Positions 1-9,575 of a stretch of DNA of 64,000 nt are shown here, piece by piece. Each line of letters opens with the position of its first letter. Within the stretch, counting starts at the first letter, position 1. The position numbers and the translations under genes were made by a program. Origin of the DNA: Pelagibius sp965227505 (lineage in GTDB: Bacteria; Pseudomonadota; Alphaproteobacteria; Kiloniellales; Kiloniellaceae); assembly GCF_965227505.1 (NCBI RefSeq), contig NZ_OZ245757.1, positions 2,046,001 through 2,110,000 of the forward strand. Reading direction: 5' to 3'. The notes under the pieces are model-generated. The model did not search any database. It saw only the letters and a program-made list of their open reading frames with translations, and was not told the origin of the DNA.

Positions 1-1
1 G

Positions 2-670
2 GCCGCCTTCAGCCGTGGTGATCTTGCCGGCATGGACCGCGGCCAGGCAGACGATGGAGTTGAAGGCGTAGGAGTCGGTGCCGACGACGCGGCGCATGCG
101 CAGGTCGCCGGGCGCGGCCGGGCAGTTGAAGGTCATCACCTGGCCCTTGAGGTCCTTGTTGGCCAGCCCGGTGCCGGTGAACTTGGCATCCCACTTCAGG
201 CGCGGGATGTAGTCCTGGCGCGCCTCGTCGGCCGCCGCCGCGCTCTCGGCATCGACGAAGACCATGGAGCGCTGGGTGCCCGGCAGGCTGGCGCTGTCGA
301 CGCCGTTGCGGCTGCTGCCGGTGTAGGCCTCCAGGCCGGGGTTGAGCTGGATCATGACCTGGCCGCCGTCTTCGGTGGTGATCTTGCCGGCATGCAGGGC
401 GGCGACGCAGATCGCGTTGTCGCTGGGATAGGCGTCGGTGCCGTAGACCTGCTCCATGGTGTCGCGCACCGAATGGGGCGGGCAGGCAACCGAGAAGCGC
501 TGGCCGATGAACTTGTCGCTGTCGACCTGGAACTTCTTCAGCGCCGTGTCCCACTCGATCTCGGGGACCACCACTTCCTTATCCTGGGCCTGGGCCTCGG
601 TGGTCAGCCCACCAGCAAAAGACATTCCGACAACAGAGACGGCAGCGACAAGGCTCAATTTGCGAAACAT
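2..670 (-). CDS. Secreted protein with two LCCL domains (C-terminus beyond window)
   Basis: The gene reads from ATG at 670 to the window edge, so at least 223 residues are present and the C-terminus is missing. Residues 1-28 form a signal peptide ending in AQA, so the product is exported. Two LCCL-type modules follow. Each has a Cys pair 25 residues apart (C63/C88 and C183/C208) and a conserved tail, CVAALHAGKITT in the first and CLAAVHAGKITT in the second. LCCL domains are extracellular modules best known from animal proteins and occur in some bacteria; their bacterial ligand is not known to me. GAGG six bases upstream supports the start. The family call rests on motif pattern only. Confidence 0.75.
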   Translation of the reverse strand, partial: MFRKLSLVAAVSVVGMSFAGGLTTEAQAQDKEVVVPEIEWDTALKKFQVDSDKFIGQRFSVACPPHSVRDTMEQVYGTDAYPSDNAICVAALHAGKITTEDGGQVMIQLNPGLEAYTGSSRNGVDSASLPGTQRSMVFVDAESAAAADEARQDYIPRLKWDAKFTGTGLANKDLKGQVMTFNCPAAPGDLRMRRVVGTDSYAFNSIVCLAAVHAGKITTAEGG

Positions 671-712
671 AATACCTCGATCTCCTATGCTTGGGTTGCG
701 ATAACATTCTGA

Positions 713-1543
713 AAAAACAAAAAGAACGGTCACTTCAGGGAAACCCTCTCGGCCGCCGCCGCCGTGGCGGCAGCGCGCGTTGAGTGGGTGCGATAAGTGG
801 CGGGTGAGCGCTGCAATCCGGTACGTCGGTTCGTGCCATCGAGCGGCACAACAGACCTGGCCGTCACTGCCCTTTCGGTGCTGTCCGCAGCGGCGTGGCC
901 CCGTCAGTGCCGGGCCGCCGATCTCGGGGACCGGCAGCAGCCAGCGCTTGGTCTTCAGCGAAGACGCCGCCTGCTGAAAGCAAGACTATGTCGGGGTGTG
1001 GCCGTGTCAGACTGTGCGCAAAGCCATCAAAGGCGGCGCAGCGTCACCCGGGCACTCAGCTCAGAGCAAGACATCCCCAGCCGACGGCACGCGCGTGCGC
1101 GGCGGCGCCGAGTCTTCCGACCCGGGGACTCCGGGCGCGTCGTCTCGGGACGCGTGGTCTTTGGATAAGGGGGTCGCAGGGGATATGGCTTGCGTGGAAG
1201 AATTCGGTGTTGCTCATTCCAGTCCTCACGGTCGTAGCATGATGACGGAGCAAGGCTGTCGCCTCGCAAAGCAGCCCCAGGTTCCTCCACCAAAACCTCA
1301 GGAGCTTCCGCTCGGGCGGTGTTCTAGCAAAACCCGAAGCGGATTTCAGCCCCTTTATCGTTTCAGTTCTGTAACCGCAGCGTTGTGTCGTCTCGAAGGG
1401 AGTAGCGCCAGACGCGAATCGCACCCCGAAAGCGGTAGGCAGCCAACTGAAATCGCGCCGCCAAGGGCGCGTCACCGGCTGCGGTCAGGCGATCATGAGA
1501 TCAAAAGGGCCAGGAGGTCGGAAGGGCCGGGCGGTCGGCAGGA
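713..1543. other. Gene-free stretch between LCCL gene and tRNA
   Basis: About 830 bases with no convincing gene. The open frames on both strands have no recognisable domain, no good ribosome site and low-complexity Arg/Ser/Gly-rich translations typical of GC-rich noncoding DNA; the longest plus-strand one runs into the tRNA. A short TCTCGAAGGG near 1390 resembles one arm of the REP-like family found elsewhere in the window but is too short to call. Confidence 0.5.
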
Positions 1544-1619
1544 TGGTGGGCCCGGCAGGATTCGAACCTGCGACAACACCGTTATGAGCGGTGGGTTCTA
1601 ACCGCTGAACTACGGGCCC
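1544..1619 (-). tRNA. tRNA with CAU anticodon, probably tRNA-Ile2
   Basis: A complete cloverleaf on the minus strand: acceptor GGGCCCG pairs with CGGGCCC, D-stem GTTC/GAAC, anticodon stem CACCG/CGGTG around loop CTCATAA (anticodon CAT), T-arm GCAGG-TTCGAAT-CCTGC, and an encoded CCA at 1544-1546. A CAU anticodon can be elongator Met, initiator Met or Ile2 (read after lysidine modification by TilS). The G1-C72 pair and intact acceptor stem argue against initiator. Overall similarity to ileX-type genes, including the TTGTCGC variable region, favours Ile2 over elongator Met, but this is from memory of the families, not a score. Confidence 0.9.
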
Positions 1620-1726
1620 GGCGCCATTGTGCCCCTGCAAGCCCATAGATCAAGTGAATTGCCGGTCCGCCCCAGACGAAGCAGACGAAGGCCGGGGCGA
1701 CGACCGGGGCTGCCTGCCGGCGGACT

Positions 1727-2443
1727 TCAGTTCGCCGCCTGCAGCAGTTGGACGTCGTCCGGGTCGTTCGGATAGATGAAGCCGTAGATCGGGAAACGCC
1801 CGCTGCCGTAGCGCTGGCCCGGGGTGTACCAGACCTGTACCACCGACCAGTCGTTGTTCTTGGAGACGTCGCGCACCGGCGTATAGCGGTGGATGCGGCC
1901 GCGGTTCAACCAGTTGGACTGATGCACCAGCACCTCGCGCTCGTTCAGAACCGCAACGATGTAGGCCAGATGCCCCTGGCGCAGCCGCTTGGTCTTGCTC
2001 CAGACCATGACCGCTCCGGGCTGCGGCGCCGCGCCGCGCTCATACCGGCCGGTGGCTTTGGCCCACCACGTCCAGGCATCGCCGCGGATCTGGATGCCCG
2101 AAAGCTTGCGCGCATAGGGAACGCATTCCAGGTGGCGGCCCGCCGAGACGATGGCCGGGCGCGGCCGGGTCGGCAGCGGCAGCTTCGACAGGCCGATCAG
2201 ACTCGCCTGAATCAGGGGTTCGTCGGCAGGCCTGCCGACCGCCGGCGTGTAGGCAGGGGCGACGCTCCGGCGCTCGCCGTGGGCCTGCGGCAGGCCCCCC
2301 GCCGTCTCCCCCGCCGTCTGCGCCTGGGCAGCGGCGGATGCGGCCGGGACAGGCGGGGACCCGTCGGGACCACCCGGCGGCTTCGCCGTGACGCAGGCGG
2401 AAAGGAGCCCGAGGAGGCCGAGCACCGCGAGGCGGGCAGCCAT
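1727..2443 (-). CDS. CHAP-domain lipoprotein (putative cell-wall amidase/peptidase)
   Basis: A 238-residue lipoprotein. The N-terminus has a lipobox LSAC with lipidated Cys17, so it should be membrane-anchored on the periplasmic side. A Pro/Ala-rich linker follows (20-75). The C-terminal half is a CHAP fold of the NlpC/P60 superfamily: catalytic Cys107 in ECVPYAR, His158 in QGHLAY, and a polar residue in HQSNW. Members cleave peptidoglycan amide bonds. I start at ATG 2443, not the longer frame from 2668, because AGAGGA lies seven bases upstream and the lipobox sits at the proper distance. The longer N-terminus would come from a tandem repeat. Substrate is inferred only. Confidence 0.8.
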   Translation of the reverse strand: MAARLAVLGLLGLLSACVTAKPPGGPDGSPPVPAASAAAQAQTAGETAGGLPQAHGERRSVAPAYTPAVGRPADEPLIQASLIGLSKLPLPTRPRPAIVSAGRHLECVPYARKLSGIQIRGDAWTWWAKATGRYERGAAPQPGAVMVWSKTKRLRQGHLAYIVAVLNEREVLVHQSNWLNRGRIHRYTPVRDVSKNNDWSVVQVWYTPGQRYGSGRFPIYGFIYPNDPDDVQLLQAAN

Positions 2444-2460
2444 CGCAGATCCTCTCGAGC

Positions 2461-2525
2461 GACCCTGGCTTGAGCGCGCCGGGCCTGATCGATCCTGGCT
2501 TGAGCGCTCCGGGCCTGATCGATCC
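2461..2525. repeat. 30-bp tandem repeat, two copies plus a stub
   Basis: Units at 2461-2490 and 2491-2520 (ctggcttgagcg core) differ at two positions; a third begins at 2521 with GATCC. They lie just upstream of the CHAP lipoprotein start, in its leader or promoter region. Confidence 0.8.
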
Positions 2526-2969
2526 GGGCCCTGGGATCGACGCCCGCACCGCTCAGCACCCGAAGGGACGCCGAAGCACCCCGGCATCCGATCATAAATC
2601 ATGTGGCTGACCCCGCCGGACCGGCGGGCACTGACGGCAGGCTGCAAGAAACGAATTTCCCCCAACACTCCAACAGGCCGACGACGCGGCCCTTATTGTT
2701 CTTCCACCAAGACCCGATGTCCCAAATCCCTGCGCGCAAACCTAGCTCCTGGCCTTCACAAGTCAAGGCATCCGAGTTAACGGAGCGCGCGGGGCAAGTC
2801 ACAATCGGGCCCTACGCAAGAATTCTATACGCGGGGGGAATAGAAGGTCTCCCAAAAGCGTTGTCAGGGCACAGTTTTGACATAGCTGTGCAGAGTCCAG
2901 ACTCCCTATATCTCTCGCGGGGCAGTCGGGACTCTGCGGGAATTGAAGCGCTGTATTGAGGAGAACCTT
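2526..2969. other. Intergenic region between divergent lipoprotein genes
   Basis: About 440 bases without a supported gene. This stretch must carry the promoters of the CHAP gene (minus) and the glycine-zipper gene (plus). A TTGACA lies at 2877-2882 but no well-spaced -10 follows, so I call no promoter. Confidence 0.4.
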
Positions 2970-3209
2970 ATGATTCGCCTACCTATCCTTATGACCGCCG
3001 CAGCTCTTGCACTTTCTGCTTGCGGGTCCTCGACCGGCGACCGCGGCCTGAGTGGCGCTGGCATCGGCGCGGGCGCCGGTGCCGTGGTCGGTGCCGTGAC
3101 CGGCCTCACCATCGTTGAAGGCGCCCTGATCGGCGCCGCGGCGGGCGGCCTGACCGGTGCCCTGACCGACGAAGACACCATCGATCTGGGCAAGCCGTTC
3201 TGGGAATAG
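2970..3209 (+). CDS. Small glycine-zipper outer-membrane lipoprotein
   Basis: 79 residues. A short signal sequence ends in lipobox LSAC, followed by alternating Gly/Ala segments (GAGIGAGAGAVVGAVTG and GALIGAAAGGLTGALT) that match the glycine-zipper pattern of small SlyB/OsmB-type lipoproteins. The tail DTIDLGKPFWE is acidic. Function is unknown; such proteins are generally linked to envelope integrity. ATG at 2970 is chosen because GAGGAG lies 6 bases upstream. The same-strand RlpA gene follows 65 bases later. Confidence 0.75.
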   Translation: MIRLPILMTAAALALSACGSSTGDRGLSGAGIGAGAGAVVGAVTGLTIVEGALIGAAAGGLTGALTDEDTIDLGKPFWE

Positions 3210-3274
3210 GCCGACGCCGCCCCTGAAGGCGCCGAACGCCCATCGCCCGCTCATCGCGCGCAGACGAATCCCTC

Positions 3275-3838
3275 ATGCCGTCGCGTAACGGACTGGCCGT
3301 GCTGCTCGTACTCGGCGTGCTGAGCGGCTGCGCGGCGACCGGCCCCACGGAAAAGCGGCATACAGAGAACCAGCCTGTGGAGGGACAGGCGGCCACGCCT
3401 GCGCCGGCGGACGAACCATCCGCCGGCCGGGCAGCTTTGCGCGCTTCACCGGCGGCCCGCCCGGCACGGCCAGGCGCCGCTCTCGCAGCTCTGCCGCCTG
3501 AGCCGGACGATCCGGACATCGGGGCCGCCGAACGGGTGACCGAGACCTTCAGCGGCCTCGCCTCCTGGTATGGCAAACGCTTTCACGGACGGCTGACGGC
3601 CAGCGGCAGCCGCTTCGACATGAACGCCATGACCGCGGCGCACCGCAGCCTGCCTTTCGGAACCCGGGTCCGCGTGACCAACGAGTCCAACCAGCGCTCC
3701 ATCGTGGTGACCATCAACGACCGCGGCCCCTTCATCAAACCGCGCATCATCGACCTCTCCCTGGCCGCTGCCGAGGCGCTCGGCTTCGTCGACGAGGGCC
3801 TCACCAAAGTCCGCGTCGAGGTGCTGGCCGAGGGCTGA
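3275..3838 (+). CDS. rlpA: RlpA-family lipoprotein, putative septal lytic transglycosylase
   Basis: 187 residues with lipobox LSGC (Cys19), an Ala/Pro-rich linker and a C-terminal double-psi beta-barrel from about residue 95. Diagnostic RlpA motifs are ASWYGKRFHGRLTASG, then the catalytic-type segment NDRGPF, then IIDLSLAAAEALGF. RlpA proteins cleave naked glycan strands at the division septum in Pseudomonas. The SPOR domain common in longer members is absent, so septal targeting by denuded glycan is not evident here. It probably shares a transcript with the small lipoprotein upstream. Confidence 0.88.
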   Translation: MPSRNGLAVLLVLGVLSGCAATGPTEKRHTENQPVEGQAATPAPADEPSAGRAALRASPAARPARPGAALAALPPEPDDPDIGAAERVTETFSGLASWYGKRFHGRLTASGSRFDMNAMTAAHRSLPFGTRVRVTNESNQRSIVVTINDRGPFIKPRIIDLSLAAAEALGFVDEGLTKVRVEVLAEG

Positions 3839-3859
3839 AGATTGGGTTAGAGGTCCAGG

Positions 3860-5053
3860 CTAGAGATCCGGTTCGAAGACGGTTTGGGGCGTGGCGACAC
3901 CGCGCAGGCTGTGCTCACCATGGTTCTTGAAGGCACAGTCCGGCAGGTGCCCGGCGAAGTCGGCCGAGACCAGCAGCTTGTGCCCCAGGTTGCCGGCGAG
4001 GTCCGCCAGGCGACTCGCCAGGTTCACACCGCTGCCGACGACGGTGTAGTCGAGCCTGGCGCCGGAGCCGATGTTGCCGTAAGCGACCTCGCCGAAATGA
4101 AGCGCGATCTTGATGTCGAAGCGCCGGTCTTCGGCGGTTTCTGCGCGCTCTGCCTCGACCCGTTCCAGGATCGCCTTGGCCGCGGACAAGGCCTTGGCGC
4201 AGGCGGCCGCATCGTCCTCGCCCGCCCCGTAGATCGCCAGCACGCCGTCGCCGATGTACTTCAGCACCTCTCCGCCGCCCTCTTCCACCGGCGGCACGAC
4301 ACAATCGAAGTAGCGGTTCAGCAGGTCCACCGTCCCCTCCGCCGTCATGGTGGATGAGAGCGCGGTGAACCCGCGCATATCGGCGAAGATGATCGCGGCG
4401 CGCATGGGCACGATATCGCCGCGCCGCACCTGCCCGGAGAGAATACGCGCCTGCGGTTCCTCGCCCACGTACATGCGCAGGGTTTCGTGCAGCAGGATCC
4501 AGACGCGGTTGAGATCGAGGACGATGGCCATGGAGTCCTCGATCGCGCGCAGCAGCGCGAGGTCCGAGGGACTGAAGCCCTGGGGGTGACGGGTGGCGAA
4601 GGTCAGCCCCCCTTCGGTGCCGTCGCGAAAGAAGACGGGCACGCAGATGTAGTGGGTGTACCCCTCCGCGCGGAGCTCCGGGACGATGCCGTAAGCCGCA
4701 TCGTCAATCTCGTCGAGGCGGAAGATCACCCAGTCACGGGTACGGTGCGCCTCGAAGTAGGGACTGGCCTCATAGAGATCGTCATTGCCCCAGGGAAACT
4801 CCAGCACCTGAATCCCCCCTTCGCGCGTCCAGTTGCGGCCGAGTCCCTGGCGCACCGCGTAGAGGGTCGGGATGGCGCTGGTCATGCGGTCCAGCGGCAC
4901 ACCGGCTTCGATCAGGCGGCTGACGAAGCCGTTCACGGTGTCGTCGGGATTGTCGAGGAAACGCGCCTCACCGATCAGCCAGTGCTGGATCGCCATGGCC
5001 CTGGCCAGGACATCGCGGTCGACGTCCTCAAGGGATGTTCGCTGAATCGTCAT
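3860..5053 (-). CDS. Class III adenylate cyclase
   Basis: 397 residues from ATG 5053; a GTG at 5074 would add 7 residues, and neither start has a strong ribosome site. The N-terminal ~200 residues look GAF-like. The C-terminal CHD cyclase domain has the first metal Asp in FADMRGFTAL, the second in KYIGDGVLAIYG, and the transition-state Asn/Arg in NLASRL. The Lys before IGDG and the Asp of LDYTVVG are the adenine-selecting pair, so ATP rather than GTP should be the substrate and cAMP the product. No membrane segment is seen, so it is probably cytosolic. Confidence 0.88.
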   Translation of the reverse strand: MTIQRTSLEDVDRDVLARAMAIQHWLIGEARFLDNPDDTVNGFVSRLIEAGVPLDRMTSAIPTLYAVRQGLGRNWTREGGIQVLEFPWGNDDLYEASPYFEAHRTRDWVIFRLDEIDDAAYGIVPELRAEGYTHYICVPVFFRDGTEGGLTFATRHPQGFSPSDLALLRAIEDSMAIVLDLNRVWILLHETLRMYVGEEPQARILSGQVRRGDIVPMRAAIIFADMRGFTALSSTMTAEGTVDLLNRYFDCVVPPVEEGGGEVLKYIGDGVLAIYGAGEDDAAACAKALSAAKAILERVEAERAETAEDRRFDIKIALHFGEVAYGNIGSGARLDYTVVGSGVNLASRLADLAGNLGHKLLVSADFAGHLPDCAFKNHGEHSLRGVATPQTVFEPDL

Positions 5054-5123
5054 CGGAGTCTGCCAGACTGGCACGGGTGAAGAAAAAGTGTCTTCTGTAA
5101 ATTTTGGTGCGGAGGCAGATAAA

Positions 5124-6017
5124 TCAAGGACTTCGCCCGGCCGGCGCGCCGAGGCCCATGACCGCGCCGGCGTGGCTGACGCGCCGCCGCGACAGATCGA
5201 CCCGCATCAGATCCTCGCCCAGCAGGATCGGCCCGGCATAGTCGGCGCGCACCTCGTCGAGCAACTTGTCACGGTCGGCGGCAGGCGGCACGAAGTGGGT
5301 CAGGGCCAGGCAGGCGACCCCGGCCTCCGCCGCGATCTTGCCGACCTCGCTGGAGAGGGTGTGATAGCCGGCCACGTTGGCCACGGTCTCGGCGGAGCGC
5401 ACACCCTCGACCACCGGCATCTCGCGGTGGACGAAGACCTCGTGGACCAGCAGGTCGGCGCCGCGGGCGGCCTTGATCAGCGCCGGGCAATAGCGCGTGT
5501 CACCGGAGAGCGCCAGACGCTTTCCACCGGCCTCGAACACGAAGCCGAAGGCATGGCGCACCGGCTTGTGGTCCACCTCCACGACCGCGACCGCCAGCCC
5601 GCCGAAGCTCAGCACCTGGCCCGCCGCGATCTCCGTCACGTCGATCTCCAGGGCCGCGGTCGAAGGCCGTTTCTCATGGGCGATGCGCTGGGTCAGCTCC
5701 GGGTCCCAGAGCGCCATCAGGCCTTCGACGTAGCGGCGTGTGCCCGGCGGCCCGTAGACCGGCAGCGGCCGGTCGCGCCCCTGGTGCCAGGAAGAGACGA
5801 TGAGTTGGAAGAGGTCGACCAGATGATCGGAGTGCAGGTGGGTCAGCAGCAGCGCGTCGAGATCGCGCCCCGGCACGCCGGCGGCGAGCAGGCGCTGGGT
5901 CACGCCGGACCCGCAATCGACCAGAACCTTTGCGTCGCCTGCGAGGACGACTTGCGCCGGCCCGTAGCGCTCCGTCGAGACCACCGGACAGCCGGTGCCG
6001 AGAAAAACGAACTCCAT
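5124..6017 (-). CDS. MBL-fold metallohydrolase, RNase Z-like
   Basis: 297 residues of metallo-beta-lactamase fold in the arylsulfatase/RNase Z branch. Metal ligands are visible: H60-L-H62-S-D64-H65, a later VHE, the bridging Asp in LSGDTRY, and a final His in ALTHFVPP. The opening FLGTGCPVVSTERYGPA is typical of bacterial MBL enzymes labelled RNase Z or ElaC-like. The long exosite arm of true tRNase Z is not evident, so tRNA 3' processing is not assured. REP-like palindromes follow its upstream end. Confidence 0.8.
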   Translation of the reverse strand: MEFVFLGTGCPVVSTERYGPAQVVLAGDAKVLVDCGSGVTQRLLAAGVPGRDLDALLLTHLHSDHLVDLFQLIVSSWHQGRDRPLPVYGPPGTRRYVEGLMALWDPELTQRIAHEKRPSTAALEIDVTEIAAGQVLSFGGLAVAVVEVDHKPVRHAFGFVFEAGGKRLALSGDTRYCPALIKAARGADLLVHEVFVHREMPVVEGVRSAETVANVAGYHTLSSEVGKIAAEAGVACLALTHFVPPAADRDKLLDEVRADYAGPILLGEDLMRVDLSRRRVSHAGAVMGLGAPAGRSP

Positions 6018-6105
6018 GGCCGCAGGCTAGCGAGTCCGCGCACCCAGGCAACGAAAAAGGGCAGCACGCTTTCGGAGCAGTGGAACCGCCGACCCGTCGC
6101 TTGCC

Positions 6106-6212
6106 CATCCTTCGAGACGCGTGCCTCCGGCACGCTCCTCAGGATGAGGGACGCATAACCCAAGCTCTCGCCTCATGCTGAGGAGCGAGCACAGCGAGCG
6201 TCTCGAAGCATG
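6106..6212. repeat. Pair of inverted REP-like palindromes
   Basis: First palindrome at 6106-6149 (CATCCTTCGAGACGC ... CTCCTCAGGATGAGG), second at 6171-6212 in the opposite orientation, 21 bases apart. Each has an outer stem (CATCCT/AGGATG or CATGCT/AGCATG) and an inner stem with variable sequence (GCGTGC/GCACGC here). The same family recurs at 59.1, 60.4, 60.9, 62.9 and 63.2 kb. Confidence 0.9.
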
Positions 6213-6239
6213 CGGCGGCGCGCAACTTTCGCCAGCCGG

Positions 6240-7208
6240 TTAGAGGTCCAACTCGATCCAGGCGGGATCGTGGTCGCTGCCGTCGCCGCCGTGCTTGGTG
6301 CGGCGGTCGATCATCGCCAGGGTCTGGCGCGGCGCCAGCGAGGGGCTGAGCCAGATGTGGTCGTAGAGGTGATACTCGGCGGGCTTTCCCGAAGGCTTGA
6401 AGCGGTGCGTCCAGGCGGGGCCCGGCGGCATCGGCGTATCGGCCTTGGGCGGCCGGGTCTCCGTCGGCGCCGCGAGCGCATTGACGAGGCCGAGGTCGGA
6501 GTTGGCGAAGGCGGCCAGGGGTGCGGCCTCCGGCGGGTCGTTCATGTCACCGGTCAGGATGTAGCGGCTGTTGGGGCGGGTCTGGTCTTCGATGATCCGC
6601 CTGACGGTCTCCGCCTGGCGGCGGCGGCGCGTGTCGTTCTTCTGCTTGCCGGCGACCGGGTCGTCGCGGAAGTCGACGAAGTGGCTTTTCAGATGGGTGT
6701 TGAAGACCGTGAAGAGGGTACGCCGGCGTGTCGGGTTCAGCACCTCTACCTGCAAAAGGTCGCGCCCGAAGATCGGCTCGTCCGGATCTTCTGCATGCAC
6801 CGCCTGGTGCCAGCTCGTCACCTGCCCCAGGGGATACTTGGAAAGCAGCCCGACGTCGATCAGCCGCGGATCGTTGCCTTCGATCAGCGTGTAGTAGGGA
6901 TAGAGGCTGCCGAGGTCCTGGTGATTGAAGGTCTTCAGGATGTCGATGTTCTCGACCTCCTGCACCGCCAGGACGTCGACGTCCATCGCCTTGACCCGCG
7001 CGGCGATCGTCGCCCGGTCGTCCTTGTCCTTGGTCTTGACGAGACGGCCCTTGAAGGTGCGCAGGCGGTAGACGTCGCCCTCGGTGAACTTGTAGGTGAC
7101 CTTGGAACTGACGCCGGTGTCGTTCTTCTTGATGGCCTCGACCTGTCCCGAGAAGTTGTAGCGCGAGAACAGATTGTTCAGGTTGAAGGTGCCGATGGTG
7201 ATGCGCAT
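6240..7208 (-). CDS. Endonuclease/exonuclease/phosphatase (EEP) family hydrolase
   Basis: 322 residues. The EEP (DNase I-like) fold is shown by the first strand TIGTFNLNNLF, the metal Glu in AVQEVEN, the His/Asn of FNTHLKSH, TGDMNDPP, and the catalytic GSDHDPAW near the C-terminus. Such enzymes cleave phosphodiesters in DNA, RNA, lipids or nucleotides; the substrate cannot be read. I start at ATG 7208 where the fold begins, not at 7304, because the extra residues are not part of the fold. No signal peptide is seen with this start. Confidence 0.85.
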   Translation of the reverse strand: MRITIGTFNLNNLFSRYNFSGQVEAIKKNDTGVSSKVTYKFTEGDVYRLRTFKGRLVKTKDKDDRATIAARVKAMDVDVLAVQEVENIDILKTFNHQDLGSLYPYYTLIEGNDPRLIDVGLLSKYPLGQVTSWHQAVHAEDPDEPIFGRDLLQVEVLNPTRRRTLFTVFNTHLKSHFVDFRDDPVAGKQKNDTRRRRQAETVRRIIEDQTRPNSRYILTGDMNDPPEAAPLAAFANSDLGLVNALAAPTETRPPKADTPMPPGPAWTHRFKPSGKPAEYHLYDHIWLSPSLAPRQTLAMIDRRTKHGGDGSDHDPAWIELDL

Positions 7209-7326
7209 GGCCGCGGTGCCCCTGCCCGTAGTCTCCCCCGAGTAAGGCCGGGACGATACCACAGGTTGTGCAGCGCAGCCATCGCCCAGCAGGGTTAGAG
7301 GCACCGCAAAAGACCAAGGAATCCGT

Positions 7327-7360
7327 AAGAAAAAGGGCCGCCCCGGGGAGCGGCCCTTGT
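7327..7360 (-). terminator. Intrinsic terminator of rpoD
   Basis: On the minus strand AAGGGCCGC and GCGGCCCTT arms enclose a short CCCCGGG-rich loop (stem within 7332-7358), followed by a T-rich run before 7327. It lies about 25 bases past the rpoD stop. Confidence 0.85.
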
Positions 7361-7381
7361 CATCGTCGCGTCACGATCCGG

Positions 7382-9475
<2,094 letters not shown>

Positions 9476-9575
9476 TCAGCCCACTACCTCAGATGCCTTG
9501 ACCACAGTGTTCGGCGGCCTGCGCGGGGGCCCAGATCCCGCCAGCCGGAGGTGGTCTTGTTTCAGTCGTCTTGGT

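Noticed and set aside
996..1601. Plus-strand frame of 201 residues
   Set aside because: Runs into the tRNA gene, has low-complexity content and no ribosome site.
2461..2525. Short tandem repeats here and at 25815 and 32730 as a CRISPR array
   Set aside because: Units are contiguous without unique spacers, and no cas genes are present.
2603..2959. Plus-strand frame of 118 residues before the glycine-zipper gene
   Set aside because: No domain and no ribosome site; most likely the leader region of the next gene.
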